From an uncultured Clostridia bacterium (GTDB lineage Bacteria > Bacillota > Clostridia > Oscillospirales > Acutalibacteraceae), in contig CAMBNE010000099.1 of the NCBI GenBank assembly GCA_945868935.1, positions 1 through 5,388 of the forward strand: 5,388 nucleotides of DNA, given 5' to 3'. Below the pieces are notes generated by a model. That model was not told where the DNA came from. It worked only from the letters and a program-made list of their open reading frames with translations, and made no database searches. A program made the position numbers and the translations under genes. This document shows, piece after piece, positions 1 to 5,153 of this stretch (positions are counted from its first letter, which is position 1; each line of letters begins with the position of its first letter).

Positions 1-430
1 CCATTCGTGTGGTTAGCGTGTAGCCGTTTGCAGTCTTGTGAATGTCGGTAATTACAGCCTGACGCAGTTCAAGGTTTTCCTGCAATTCAAGCTTGTGCTT
101 CATTGTGTCGGAATATTTGCGCCTGTCAATCTGCGCACGGAGCGAATGAACGGCAGGACCTTTTCCTCGGTTGAGCATACGTGACTGCAAAAAACACTCG
201 TCGGCAGTCTTGCCCATTTCTCCGCCGAGAGCGTCAATCTCACGCACAAGGTGTCCCTTTGCAGTTCCGCCGATTGACGGGTTGCAGGGACAGTTGCCGA
301 CAGCGTCCATATTTATAGTAAAAATCGCAGTTTTACAGCCGAGCCGTGCAGACGCAAGTGCGGCTTCAATGCCAGCGTGACCTGCGCCGATAACGGCAAC
401 GTCGTAATTGCCTGCAAAATAAGTTGTCAT
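1..430 (-). CDS. mnmG: MnmG (GidA), tRNA uridine-5-carboxymethylaminomethyl modification enzyme, N-terminal part only
   Basis: FAD-dependent partner of MnmE. The complex installs the aminomethyl or carboxymethylaminomethyl group at C5 of wobble uridine 34 in a subset of cytoplasmic tRNAs. Only the first 143 codons are present; the window edge cuts the gene, whose family usually runs to about 620-650 residues. Visible in my translation are the Rossmann dinucleotide-binding motif GAGHAG (residues 15-20), the family signature CNPSIGG with its conserved cysteine (C49) and [12 protein letters not shown] (59-70), followed by the typical [11 protein letters not shown] segment. The start is ATG at 428-430, with a GTGGAG ribosome site (GGAG at 439-442) eight bases upstream. 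The gene follows mnmE by 91 bp on the same strand, the usual mnmE-mnmG order, and no terminator lies between them, so they are probably co-transcribed. The identification is secure. Confidence 0.97.
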   Translation of the reverse strand, partial: MTTYFAGNYDVAVIGAGHAGIEAALASARLGCKTAIFTINMDAVGNCPCNPSIGGTAKGHLVREIDALGGEMGKTADECFLQSRMLNRGKGPAVHSLRAQIDRRKYSDTMKHKLELQENLELRQAVITDIHKTANGYTLTTRM

Positions 431-450
431 ATACTCAACTCCACTAATTC

Positions 451-482
451 AATTCGGAATTCGGAAGGCGTAATTCGGAATT
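451..482. repeat. Short direct repeat (aattcggaatt) in the mnmE-mnmG gap
   Basis: The 11-mer aattcggaatt occurs at 451-461 and again at 472-482. The pair is bounded by caattc (450-455) and gaattg (478-483), an inverted match. The block and the AT-rich run to its right fill most of the 91-bp gap. It resembles degenerate AATT-rich intergenic repeats seen in clostridial genomes (general knowledge, not checked). No function can be assigned. Confidence 0.55.
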
Positions 483-521
483 GATAATTAATGATTCTCA
501 ATTTATATCTGAGTAATCAGC

Positions 522-1889
522 CTATTTACCAACGCAGAAGTTGTGGAATACCCGGTCTATTACTTCGTCGCTTGTTTTTTCGCCTGTCAGCTCCAACAGC
601 TCAGAAATTGCGTCCTCAAGTGAAACGGTTACGGCGTCAAACGTCATTCCCATTGAAAGAGCGTTTTCGGCTTCTCTGACTGAATTCAGCGCATTGGCTA
701 CCGCCAACCTCTGACGTTCGTTAGATAAAATTCCCTCGCTTGGATTTAAGTTTGCCGTTCCTGCAATTTCTTCAACGGCTTTTACAAGCTCGTCGTGTCC
801 TTCACCGTTTACGGCTGAAATATATACTATCTTGCTTATATTATCTGAAATATAGCTTATATCAAGCTTTTGTTCAAGGTCTGTCTTGTTGATAATCGCA
901 ATTGAGGGAACGTCCTTTGCGGAGTCGAGCAAAGCTCTGTCCTCGTCGTCAAGCTCTCTGCTGTTGTCGAACACCGCAAGCAGAAGTCCGCATTGTGTTA
1001 GGCGTTTTCTTGCCCGGTCAACACCGATTTTCTCAACTGCGTCCTCGGTTTCACGCAAGCCTGCTGTGTCGCTCAGGCGCAGAATAACGTCGCCGACAAG
1101 AACTGTGTCCTCGACAATATCCCTTGTCGTGCCGGGAATGTCGGTTACTATGCTCTTTTCGCAACCCGAAAGCAGATTCATCAGCGTGCTTTTGCCGACG
1201 TTCGGCTTGCCTGCAATTACCGTATCTATTCCCTGCTTGACCGCCTGACCGCTGTCGTAGCTTGCAAGCAGTTTTTCAAGGGTTGCAATCGAATTTCTGC
1301 ACGTATCGGAAATCATATCGTCGGTGACCTCGGCAATATCCTCCTCGGGATAGTCAGCCCAGGCAGAAAGGTGAGATACAAGCGAGAGCAAATCATTTTT
1401 TACACCGTCAATCTTCTTGCGGAGAGCACCGTCCTTTACAAAAAGAGCGGCTCTGGCGGCTGATTTGCTTTTTGCACTGATTAAATCTATTACAGCCTCG
1501 GCTTCGGTCAAATCTATTTTGCCGTTGAGAAATGCTCGCTTTGTAAACTCGCCTGCCTGCGCAGGATATGCGCCTGCCGAAAGTGCGGCACGAAGAACCT
1601 GCTTTGTCAGGTAAATTCCTCCGTGACACGAAAGCTCGACAACGTCCTCGCCCGTGTAGCTGTGCGGAGCACGAAAGACAAGAGCAACTGCCTCGTCAAT
1701 TTCTTCGCCGTTGTGGCAAATTTTGCCGAAAGCGGCTGTGTAGCCCTTCATCTCGGTGATTTTCTTGTTGTTTATATTTTTAAAAATTATGTCGGCAATT
1801 TCAAGGGCATTGTCACCCGAAATTCTGATAACGCCGATTCCGCCCTCGCCCTGTGCGGTGCTGATAGCGGCAATTGTTTTTTCGTTCAT
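522..1889 (-). CDS. mnmE: MnmE (TrmE), tRNA modification GTPase
   Basis: GTPase of the MnmE-MnmG complex that modifies U34 of tRNA using a one-carbon unit from a tetrahydrofolate derivative; it acts in the cytoplasm as a dimer. The protein has 455 residues, the normal family length. The N-terminal folate-binding domain spans about 1-120 (opening TIAAISTAQGEGGIGVIRIS). A helical domain surrounds an inserted G domain of about 218-378. All G motifs are visible: G1 GKPNVGKS (227-234), G2 region DIPGTTRD (250-257), G3 DTAG (274-277), G4 NKTD (334-337) and G5 SA (358-359). The C-terminus is FCVGK (451-455), with the conserved catalytic-loop cysteine C452. The start is ATG at 1887-1889, supported by the conserved N-terminus; the ribosome site is poor (GTGGGTG a few bases upstream). 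Unlike the compact layout in many relatives, a 450-bp repeat-rich gap separates it from jag, so it may have its own promoter. mnmG follows downstream. Confidence 0.98.
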   Translation of the reverse strand: MNEKTIAAISTAQGEGGIGVIRISGDNALEIADIIFKNINNKKITEMKGYTAAFGKICHNGEEIDEAVALVFRAPHSYTGEDVVELSCHGGIYLTKQVLRAALSAGAYPAQAGEFTKRAFLNGKIDLTEAEAVIDLISAKSKSAARAALFVKDGALRKKIDGVKNDLLSLVSHLSAWADYPEEDIAEVTDDMISDTCRNSIATLEKLLASYDSGQAVKQGIDTVIAGKPNVGKSTLMNLLSGCEKSIVTDIPGTTRDIVEDTVLVGDVILRLSDTAGLRETEDAVEKIGVDRARKRLTQCGLLLAVFDNSRELDDEDRALLDSAKDVPSIAIINKTDLEQKLDISYISDNISKIVYISAVNGEGHDELVKAVEEIAGTANLNPSEGILSNERQRLAVANALNSVREAENALSMGMTFDAVTVSLEDAISELLELTGEKTSDEVIDRVFHNFCVGK

Positions 1890-1920
1890 ATTTCACCCAC
1901 GCACATAATAAAAGAAATGA

Positions 1921-2002
1921 CGTAGGGACACGCACTCCGTGTCCACACAAAAATTGTATTACAATTTTTGTGAATGGGACGTGTAGGAATCCGTCCCCTA
2001 CG
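1921..2002. repeat. REPIN-like element: two inverted GTAG-hairpin units flanking a 27-bp palindrome
   Basis: The ends are inverted repeats: cgtaggg (1921-1927) and ccctacg (1996-2002). Inside are three hairpins. The first is GTAG (1922-1925) followed by ggacacg / cgtgtcc (1926-1932, 1938-1944). The second is a perfect 13-bp stem with a one-base centre (1946-1958, 1960-1972). The third is gggacg / cgtccc (1976-1981, 1992-1997) followed on the plus strand by CTAC (1998-2001), that is GTAG on the minus strand. GTAG followed by an imperfect palindrome, in head-to-head pairs, is the known architecture of REP sequences and REPINs. Membership of that class is inferred from structure; copy number cannot be seen here. 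The element lies 32-113 bp upstream of the mnmE start codon, probably inside its leader. Confidence 0.6.
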
Positions 2003-2060
2003 GAAAGTTTGGTTTGTTTCGAAAATGATGGTATAATAGGTTACGTTTGATAATTACTGT

Positions 2061-2084
2061 GGACACGGCATGCCGTGTCCCTAC
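2061..2084 (-). repeat. REP-like unit: GTAG plus a perfect 20-bp palindrome
   Basis: Bases 2061-2080 equal their own reverse complement (ggacacggca and its complement). On the minus strand they are preceded directly by GTAG (2081-2084) and followed by ACA. The unit is nearly the same as the one at 1922-1944 but in the opposite orientation, with one base inserted in the middle of the palindrome. Together they make imperfect inverted ends of about 27 bp around 1921-2085, so the whole interval might also be one miniature element. Confidence 0.65.
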
Positions 2085-2091
2085 GGATAGT

Positions 2092-2121
2092 GTTATATTA
2101 TTATCTTTTTCAATATTACAA
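2092..2121 (-). promoter_or_regulatory. Weak candidate promoter for mnmE-mnmG
   Basis: On the minus strand there is TTGTAA (2116-2121), an 18-bp spacer and TATAAC (2092-2097). These match the vegetative sigma consensus at 4/6 and 5/6 positions. It lies directly downstream of the terminator hairpin at 2125-2146, where a new promoter for mnmE would be expected. The implied leader is about 200 bases and contains the REP-like palindromes. In DNA this AT-rich, chance matches are common, so the call is tentative. Confidence 0.3.
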
Positions 2122-2124
2122 AAC

Positions 2125-2148
2125 AAGGGCAGATTACTCTGCCCTTTT
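2125..2148 (-). terminator. Intrinsic terminator, probably ending the rpmH-rnpA-yidD-yidC-jag transcript
   Basis: A perfect 9-bp stem aagggcaga / tctgccctt (2125-2133, 2138-2146) closes a four-base loop. On the minus strand it is preceded by an A-rich run and followed by GTTTTGT. On the plus strand it is followed by TT and then A-rich DNA, so a bidirectional role is possible. It is the best terminator candidate downstream of jag, about 195 bp past the jag stop. Confidence 0.6.
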
Positions 2149-2221
2149 AAAAACTTTATAGGATTCAGCCCTAAATTGTCGGGCATATGTTTTACAAAAT
2201 ATTCAACTCAATCTGCCAAAT

Positions 2222-2338
2222 TGCGTGTCGAGGCACTCGAAAAAGGAAAGGATACCTATAAATCAGACTTAACAATCGGGATATAAGTTATCCGATAAAT
2301 CCGTATTTTCCGCTCGAAATGCGTGTCGAGGCACTCGA
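2222..2338. repeat. 19-bp direct repeat pair containing a small hairpin
   Basis: The 19-mer tgcgtgtcgaggcactcga occurs exactly at 2222-2240 and 2320-2338, 98 bp apart. Each copy contains tcgag-gca-ctcga, a 5-bp stem with a 3-base loop. At the second copy the stem extends to 6 bp (2325-2330 with 2334-2339) and abuts the jag stop codon (2340-2342). A shorter relative, gtcgagcactc, lies at 4853-4863 upstream of rnpA. The copies lack the GTAG tag of the other palindromes, so I treat them as a separate family. Function is unknown. Confidence 0.75.
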
Positions 2339-2339
2339 C

Positions 2340-3131
2340 TCACTTATCAATTCTTCCGTAAAGACCTGTGCCGTCGCCCTCGTTGAGGGGCTTTCTGTCG
2401 GGATTAGCGGGAGCAGAATTGTTGTAACTGCGGCTTGAGTTGTAGGGACGTCTGCTGCCTCTGCCTTTGTTGTAGCCGCCCTTGCGGAAGTTATTCTTAG
2501 CCTTGGGGTCGGGGCCGATAACAACGTGACGGTTGGCGTTCTCGCCCTCGCTCCACGAAATTGCACCGTTTACCTTCTGAACGGCTGTGTGGATAATTCT
2601 TCTCTCATAGGGATTCATAGGCTCAAGGTTTGTCTTTCTGCCTGTCTTTACAGCCTTGAAAGCAAGCTTTCTGCCGAGAATTTCAAGAGTTTTTTCTCTC
2701 TTTTCTCTGTAGTTGCCAGTGTTGATTGTAACCTTGAAATAGCCGCTGTCTGCGTGGTTAGCAACAAGGCTTGTAAGGTACTGGAGAGAGTCGAGTGTTT
2801 CGCCTCGTCTGCCGATTACAAAGCCAACGTCCTCGCCCGAAAGGTCGAATTCAACGCCGCCTTCGATTAATTTCTTTTCAATTACAACGCTCTGAAGATT
2901 CATCTTGTCGAGGACATTTCTTAAAAATTCCTCAGCCTTGTCTTCGGGAGTAGCCTTGAGTGTTACCTTTACCTTTGCAGGTGCGCCGCCGAAAAGACCG
3001 AACTTCTTTTTCTCGGCACGCTGGATAAGTTCAAATTCAACCTCATCTGTATCACTCAGACCAAGCTGTCTTTTTGCGTCGTTAAGAGCGTCAAGCTCTG
3101 TTTCACCAACGCCGATTACTTCTTTTATCAC
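2340..3131 (-). CDS. jag: Jag/KhpB, RNA-binding protein with Jag-N, KH and R3H domains
   Basis: Single-stranded nucleic-acid-binding protein. In streptococci and relatives KhpB pairs with KhpA, binds many transcripts and affects cell elongation and division; gene order ties it to YidC. The 263 residues show a Jag-N domain at about 1-58 (MIKEVIGVGETELDAL ... KKKFGLFGG), a KH domain with the GRRG loop at 107-110 within DVGFVIGRRGETLDSLQYL, and an R3H domain at about 148-206. The R-x3-H signature is R177-H181 in ERRIIH, followed by SEGENANRHVVIGP. After about residue 207 comes a tail of some 55 residues rich in N, G, R, S and Y, predicted to be disordered; many family members of about 210 residues lack it. 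The start is GTG at 3129-3131, chosen because the Jag-N domain begins there and an AAAGGTGA ribosome site precedes it. yidC lies 73 bp upstream. Confidence 0.96.
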   Translation of the reverse strand: MIKEVIGVGETELDALNDAKRQLGLSDTDEVEFELIQRAEKKKFGLFGGAPAKVKVTLKATPEDKAEEFLRNVLDKMNLQSVVIEKKLIEGGVEFDLSGEDVGFVIGRRGETLDSLQYLTSLVANHADSGYFKVTINTGNYREKREKTLEILGRKLAFKAVKTGRKTNLEPMNPYERRIIHTAVQKVNGAISWSEGENANRHVVIGPDPKAKNNFRKGGYNKGRGSRRPYNSSRSYNNSAPANPDRKPLNEGDGTGLYGRIDK

Positions 3132-3137
3132 GATTTT

Positions 3138-3145
3138 TCACCTTT
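3138..3145 (-). promoter_or_regulatory. Ribosome binding site that fixes the GTG start of jag
   Basis: On the minus strand AAAGGTGA ends six bases before the GTG at 3129-3131. No ATG precedes the Jag-N domain in frame at a useful distance, so this site supports GTG as the true start. Confidence 0.65.
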
Positions 3146-3164
3146 ATTTCGTTTGAATATATTT

Positions 3165-3189
3165 GAGCGACGAGGGCGTCGCTCGCTAC
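3165..3189 (-). repeat. REP-like GTAG-hairpin unit between yidC and jag
   Basis: On the minus strand GTAG (3186-3189) is followed by an 8-bp perfect stem, gagcgacg / cgtcgctc (3165-3172, 3177-3184), around a four-base loop. The layout is that of the units near 1922 and 2061, including the C before GTAG, but the stem sequence is entirely different and still fully paired. It is GC-rich in an AT-rich gap. No U-run follows on the minus strand, so it does not look like a terminator. It could affect mRNA stability between the two genes. Confidence 0.6.
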
Positions 3190-3204
3190 GATTATATTAA
3201 AAAT

Positions 3205-4191
3205 TTATTTCTTCTTTTTCTTCTTTGAATTTGCACCCTCGCCTGATTTAAGCTCGTGCGGTGCGTAAACATAAGGAATTTTTGCCTCGTTTTCAAGCAT
3301 AGCGGCAACGTGTCTTGCCTCTGAGTTTGCGGTGAGCTGAGCAGGACTGAAAATCTTGCCGAGCACGATTGACTGAACAAGGCTGATTACAGCCGAAATA
3401 ATCCAGTAATATGCAACTGCCGCAGGTACGTTAAATGCGATATAAGCGGAGAACAACGGCAAACCAATGAGCATAATCTTCATACAACCCTGCTGCTGAG
3501 CCATCTGATTCTTATTTATTCTTGTCATAACAAGCTGTGAGCCGACATTTGACGCAAAGCAGAATACAGGGAAAAGAGTATACCACGAGAAAAGACCGAA
3601 TTCATTCGGAATAGCAAGCAAATCTACTCCGAACGGCTTAAAGCCGCCGATGAACATTTCAATTGTTGAAATCTCCGTAGAATTAAAAATGCCCTGAATA
3701 GCCTCGGTATTCATAATGTTGGGGAAAATTTTAAGCAGGCTGATTTCCTGATAAGTGGGATTTACGCTTGCAGCATATCCGGGAATTGTGTTGATGTAGG
3801 AAAGCGCATTGTTAACGTCCTCGCTGTTTAAGTGAAGAGTGTTGGTGAGCGGATAGGCAACTGCGTAGAAAATACCAAAAATTACAAGCATAGGAAGAAG
3901 TGTTGTAAGACAGCCGCCCATAGGCTTTACGCCCTCTTTTTCGTAGAGCTTGCTTGTTTCTTCCTGGAGCTTTTGCCTGTTGTTAGCGTACTTTTCCTGA
4001 AGCTCCTTCTGCTTTTTGGAAAGCCTTGCAGTACCTGCCATAGACTTCTGCTGTTTAACGGAAAACGGAAACAGAATAAGCTTTACAATGAGCGTAAATA
4101 CGATAATAGAAAGACCGAAATCCTTGAGAATATAGAAAGCTCCCCAGAGTATGTAGCCCAGCAAGCTTCCGAGAAATCCGAAGATTTGCAT
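3205..4191 (-). CDS. yidC: YidC/OxaA/SpoIIIJ-type membrane protein insertase
   Basis: Inserts proteins into the cytoplasmic membrane, alone or with the Sec translocon, and helps them fold. The 328 residues show a hydrophobic N-terminus (1-22) with no lipobox cysteine, a first core membrane segment at about 25-44 (GLSIIVFTLIVKLILFPF), a charged cytoplasmic hairpin at about 47-92 starting KQQKSM, a second segment at 95-115, an outer loop at 116-198, three further segments at about 200-222, 237-256 and 258-280, and a basic tail ending in six lysines. The hydrophilic groove of Gram-positive homologues carries an essential arginine (SpoIIIJ R73); the aligned position here appears to be K37. The start is ATG at 4189-4191 with a GAGG site (4199-4202) seven bases away. 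It sits between yidD and jag as in many Firmicutes. The family call is secure; whether a second paralogue exists cannot be seen. Confidence 0.97.
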   Translation of the reverse strand: MQIFGFLGSLLGYILWGAFYILKDFGLSIIVFTLIVKLILFPFSVKQQKSMAGTARLSKKQKELQEKYANNRQKLQEETSKLYEKEGVKPMGGCLTTLLPMLVIFGIFYAVAYPLTNTLHLNSEDVNNALSYINTIPGYAASVNPTYQEISLLKIFPNIMNTEAIQGIFNSTEISTIEMFIGGFKPFGVDLLAIPNEFGLFSWYTLFPVFCFASNVGSQLVMTRINKNQMAQQQGCMKIMLIGLPLFSAYIAFNVPAAVAYYWIISAVISLVQSIVLGKIFSPAQLTANSEARHVAAMLENEAKIPYVYAPHELKSGEGANSKKKKKK

Positions 4192-4249
4192 ATTGTTACC
4201 TCACTTTTGAGTAAAATGTGCAATCACAGCAAATACAATATGCGTGTTG

Positions 4250-4483
4250 CTAATTTCTCCTGCCTGTCCTTTTTTCGGGAACAGGGTCATAGCCGCCCTT
4301 TGAAAACGGGTTGCACCGCAGAATACGCCAGAGCGTAAGTGCAAAGCCCTTTAGTGCGCCAAAGCGCTCAATAGCCTCAATTCCGTACTGAGAGCAGGTT
4401 GGAATGTACTTGCAGTTAGCACCCAGGTGCGGAGATATGGCGGCCTGATAGAATTTAATCAGAGCAATCAGTATTTTTTTCAT
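4250..4483 (-). CDS. yidD: YidD, membrane protein insertion efficiency factor
   Basis: Small membrane-associated protein that assists YidC-dependent insertion; its exact mechanism is not settled. The 77 residues match the usual length of about 70-90. The N-terminus is an amphipathic or hydrophobic helix ([18 protein letters not shown]). The signature [11 protein letters not shown] (24-34) carries two conserved cysteines (C24, C30), and the second signature [17 protein letters not shown] (53-69) carries C57. The start is ATG at 4481-4483, preceded by a TAAGGT ribosome site around 4489-4494. It begins 16 bp after the rnpA stop and ends 58 bp before the yidC start, on the same strand, which is the classic rnpA-yidD-yidC order. 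Nothing about it is unusual. Confidence 0.97.
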   Translation of the reverse strand: MKKILIALIKFYQAAISPHLGANCKYIPTCSQYGIEAIERFGALKGFALTLWRILRCNPFSKGGYDPVPEKRTGRRN

Positions 4484-4499
4484 TTTTTACCTTAAAAAA

Positions 4500-4835
4500 T
4501 CATCTTAAAACATCTGCTGCTTTCAATTGCTTTTTCATAGCGTCCAAAACAGTCTGCGACTTAACATAGGGTGTTTTGCCCCTTGCGACAAAAACAAAGT
4601 CGTATCCCTGCTTTATGTCGGGATAGAGTTCGTAGTAAGCTGCCCTGATAACACGCCTTGCTCTGGAGCGTTTAACAGCCTTGCCGACCTTCTTGCCTGT
4701 GGTAATTCCGAAACGCAGGTTATTGTTTTTATTTTTCATTACATAAGTTACAAGTACAGGACTTACAAAGGATTTTCCCCTTTTGTACAGACGGGAAAAA
4801 TCCCTGTTATCCTTCAAAGTGACATATTCACTCAT
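4500..4835 (-). CDS. rnpA: Ribonuclease P protein component
   Basis: Protein subunit of RNase P. It assists the catalytic RNA in removing the 5' leader from precursor tRNAs by binding the leader and lowering the metal-ion requirement. The 111 residues are typical for the family. Visible are the N-terminal segment LKDNRDFSRLYKRGKSF (7-23), the LRFGITTGKKVGKAVKRSR stretch and the basic helix RARRVIRAAYYEL (58-70), equivalent to the RNR motif region. The middle residue of that motif is serine (R56-S57-R58) rather than the common asparagine. The C-terminal half contains GYDFVFVARG (77-86). The start is ATG at 4833-4835 with GGTGGTG (4841-4847) just upstream. It follows rpmH by 66 bp, a gap that holds an attenuator-like hairpin, and overlaps nothing. 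Confidence 0.97.
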   Translation of the reverse strand: MSEYVTLKDNRDFSRLYKRGKSFVSPVLVTYVMKNKNNNLRFGITTGKKVGKAVKRSRARRVIRAAYYELYPDIKQGYDFVFVARGKTPYVKSQTVLDAMKKQLKAADVLR

Positions 4836-4862
4836 TTTTACACCACCGGGCAGTCGAGCACT

Positions 4863-4897
4863 CTAAAAAAGAAAGACCACCGAATAAAGTGGCCTCT
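4863..4897 (-). terminator. Attenuator or partial terminator between rpmH and rnpA
   Basis: The minus-strand RNA would form AGAGGCCAC / GTGGUCUUU, nine base pairs including two G-U wobbles (4889-4897 with 4872-4880), with an eight-base loop. It is followed at once by CUUUUUUAG (4863-4871). The pairs only close fully in the minus-strand RNA; the plus-strand version has mismatches, so the direction is clear. It lies five bases after the rpmH stop. A leaky terminator here would let L34 be made in excess of RnpA, fitting the known excess of ribosomal protein over RNase P. Confidence 0.65.
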
Positions 4898-4901
4898 TTT
4901 C

Positions 4902-5036
4902 TTAATAAGACAACCTTTTTCTGCCTTTAGCTCTTCTTCTTGCTAAAACTTTCTTACCGTTAGATGTAGCCATTCTCTTTCTGAAACCGTGCTCCTTTTT
5001 TCTGTGGAGCTTCTTAGGCTGATATGTTCTCAACAT
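4902..5036 (-). CDS. rpmH: Ribosomal protein L34 (bL34)
   Basis: Structural protein of the large ribosomal subunit. The 44-residue product reads [17 protein letters not shown], then [20 protein letters not shown] and GRKRLSY. This is full length and colinear with the family, with the expected YQP start, HGFRxRM core and [10 protein letters not shown] end. The start is ATG at 5034-5036 and the stop is TAA at 4902-4904. A strong ribosome site, GGGAGGT (5045-5051), stands eight bases upstream. A near-consensus promoter at 5078-5106 gives a short leader of about 35 bases. It is the first gene of the minus-strand cluster, upstream of rnpA, as in most bacteria. Confidence 0.98.
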   Translation of the reverse strand: MLRTYQPKKLHRKKEHGFRKRMATSNGKKVLARRRAKGRKRLSY

Positions 5037-5077
5037 AAGTGAAAACCTCCCTTCAAAATATAACCTTGCAATATAGC

Positions 5078-5106
5078 ATTATATCGTAGTTTTCAATTTT
5101 CGTCAA
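5078..5106 (-). promoter_or_regulatory. rpmH promoter (vegetative sigma type)
   Basis: On the minus strand TTGACG (5101-5106) and a perfect TATAAT (5078-5083) are separated by exactly 17 bp. Transcription would start near 5070, giving a leader of about 35 bases that carries the GGGAGGT ribosome site. This is the strongest promoter in the window by sequence and should drive the whole rpmH-jag cluster. Confidence 0.85.
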
Positions 5107-5129
5107 GTATTTTATTTCGAAAAGAGAAA

Positions 5130-5153
5130 ATTTTAGTCCGTATTTTAGTCCGT
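5130..5153. repeat. 12-bp perfect tandem repeat upstream of the rpmH promoter
   Basis: The 12-mer attttagtccgt occurs twice head to tail (5130-5141, 5142-5153), with its left edge 23 bp upstream of the -35 hexamer. The length is close to one helical turn, so a protein bound to each copy would sit on roughly the same face of the DNA. This could be an activator or origin-protein site; no known motif was recognised. Confidence 0.75.

Larger units (their letters stand above)
1890..2339. other. Gene-free intergenic region between jag and mnmE, rich in palindromes
   Basis: This 450-bp stretch separates the rpmH-jag cluster from mnmE-mnmG. I find no convincing gene in it. The two open frames that cross it run through palindromic repeats and lack family features. 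From right to left it holds two copies of a 19-bp repeat (2320-2338, 2222-2240), a bulged hairpin (2275-2296: atcgg, ata / tat, ccgat), a bidirectional-looking terminator (2125-2148), a weak minus-strand promoter candidate (2092-2121), a perfect 20-bp palindrome (2061-2080) and an 82-bp element of nested hairpins (1921-2002). Confidence 0.85.

Noticed and set aside
886..1248. Plus-strand open frame of 120 codons antisense to mnmE
   Set aside because: It is serine- and arginine-rich as expected from the complement of the G domain, and mnmE is unambiguous here.
1946..1972. Stand-alone intrinsic terminator
   Set aside because: The 13-bp stem is AT-rich, has a one-base loop and is followed by neither a U-run on the plus strand nor one on the minus strand. 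It is better explained as the centre of the REPIN-like element.
1998..2186. Minus-strand open frame of 62 codons in the jag-mnmE gap
   Set aside because: It runs through the terminator hairpin and the 20-bp palindrome, has no good ribosome site and no family features. Such frames across palindromic repeats are typical false genes.
2047..2286. Plus-strand open frame of 79 codons in the same gap
   Set aside because: It crosses the same palindrome, the terminator and one copy of the 19-bp repeat, with no recognisable protein features.
2443..2465. Further GTAG-hairpin unit inside jag
   Set aside because: The string gtagggacg occurs, but no complementary arm follows, and the bases are explained by jag codons.
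3832..4338. Plus-strand open frame of 168 codons, the longest on that strand
   Set aside because: It lies antisense over yidC and yidD, both of which are certain genes. Its composition fits a reverse-strand shadow.
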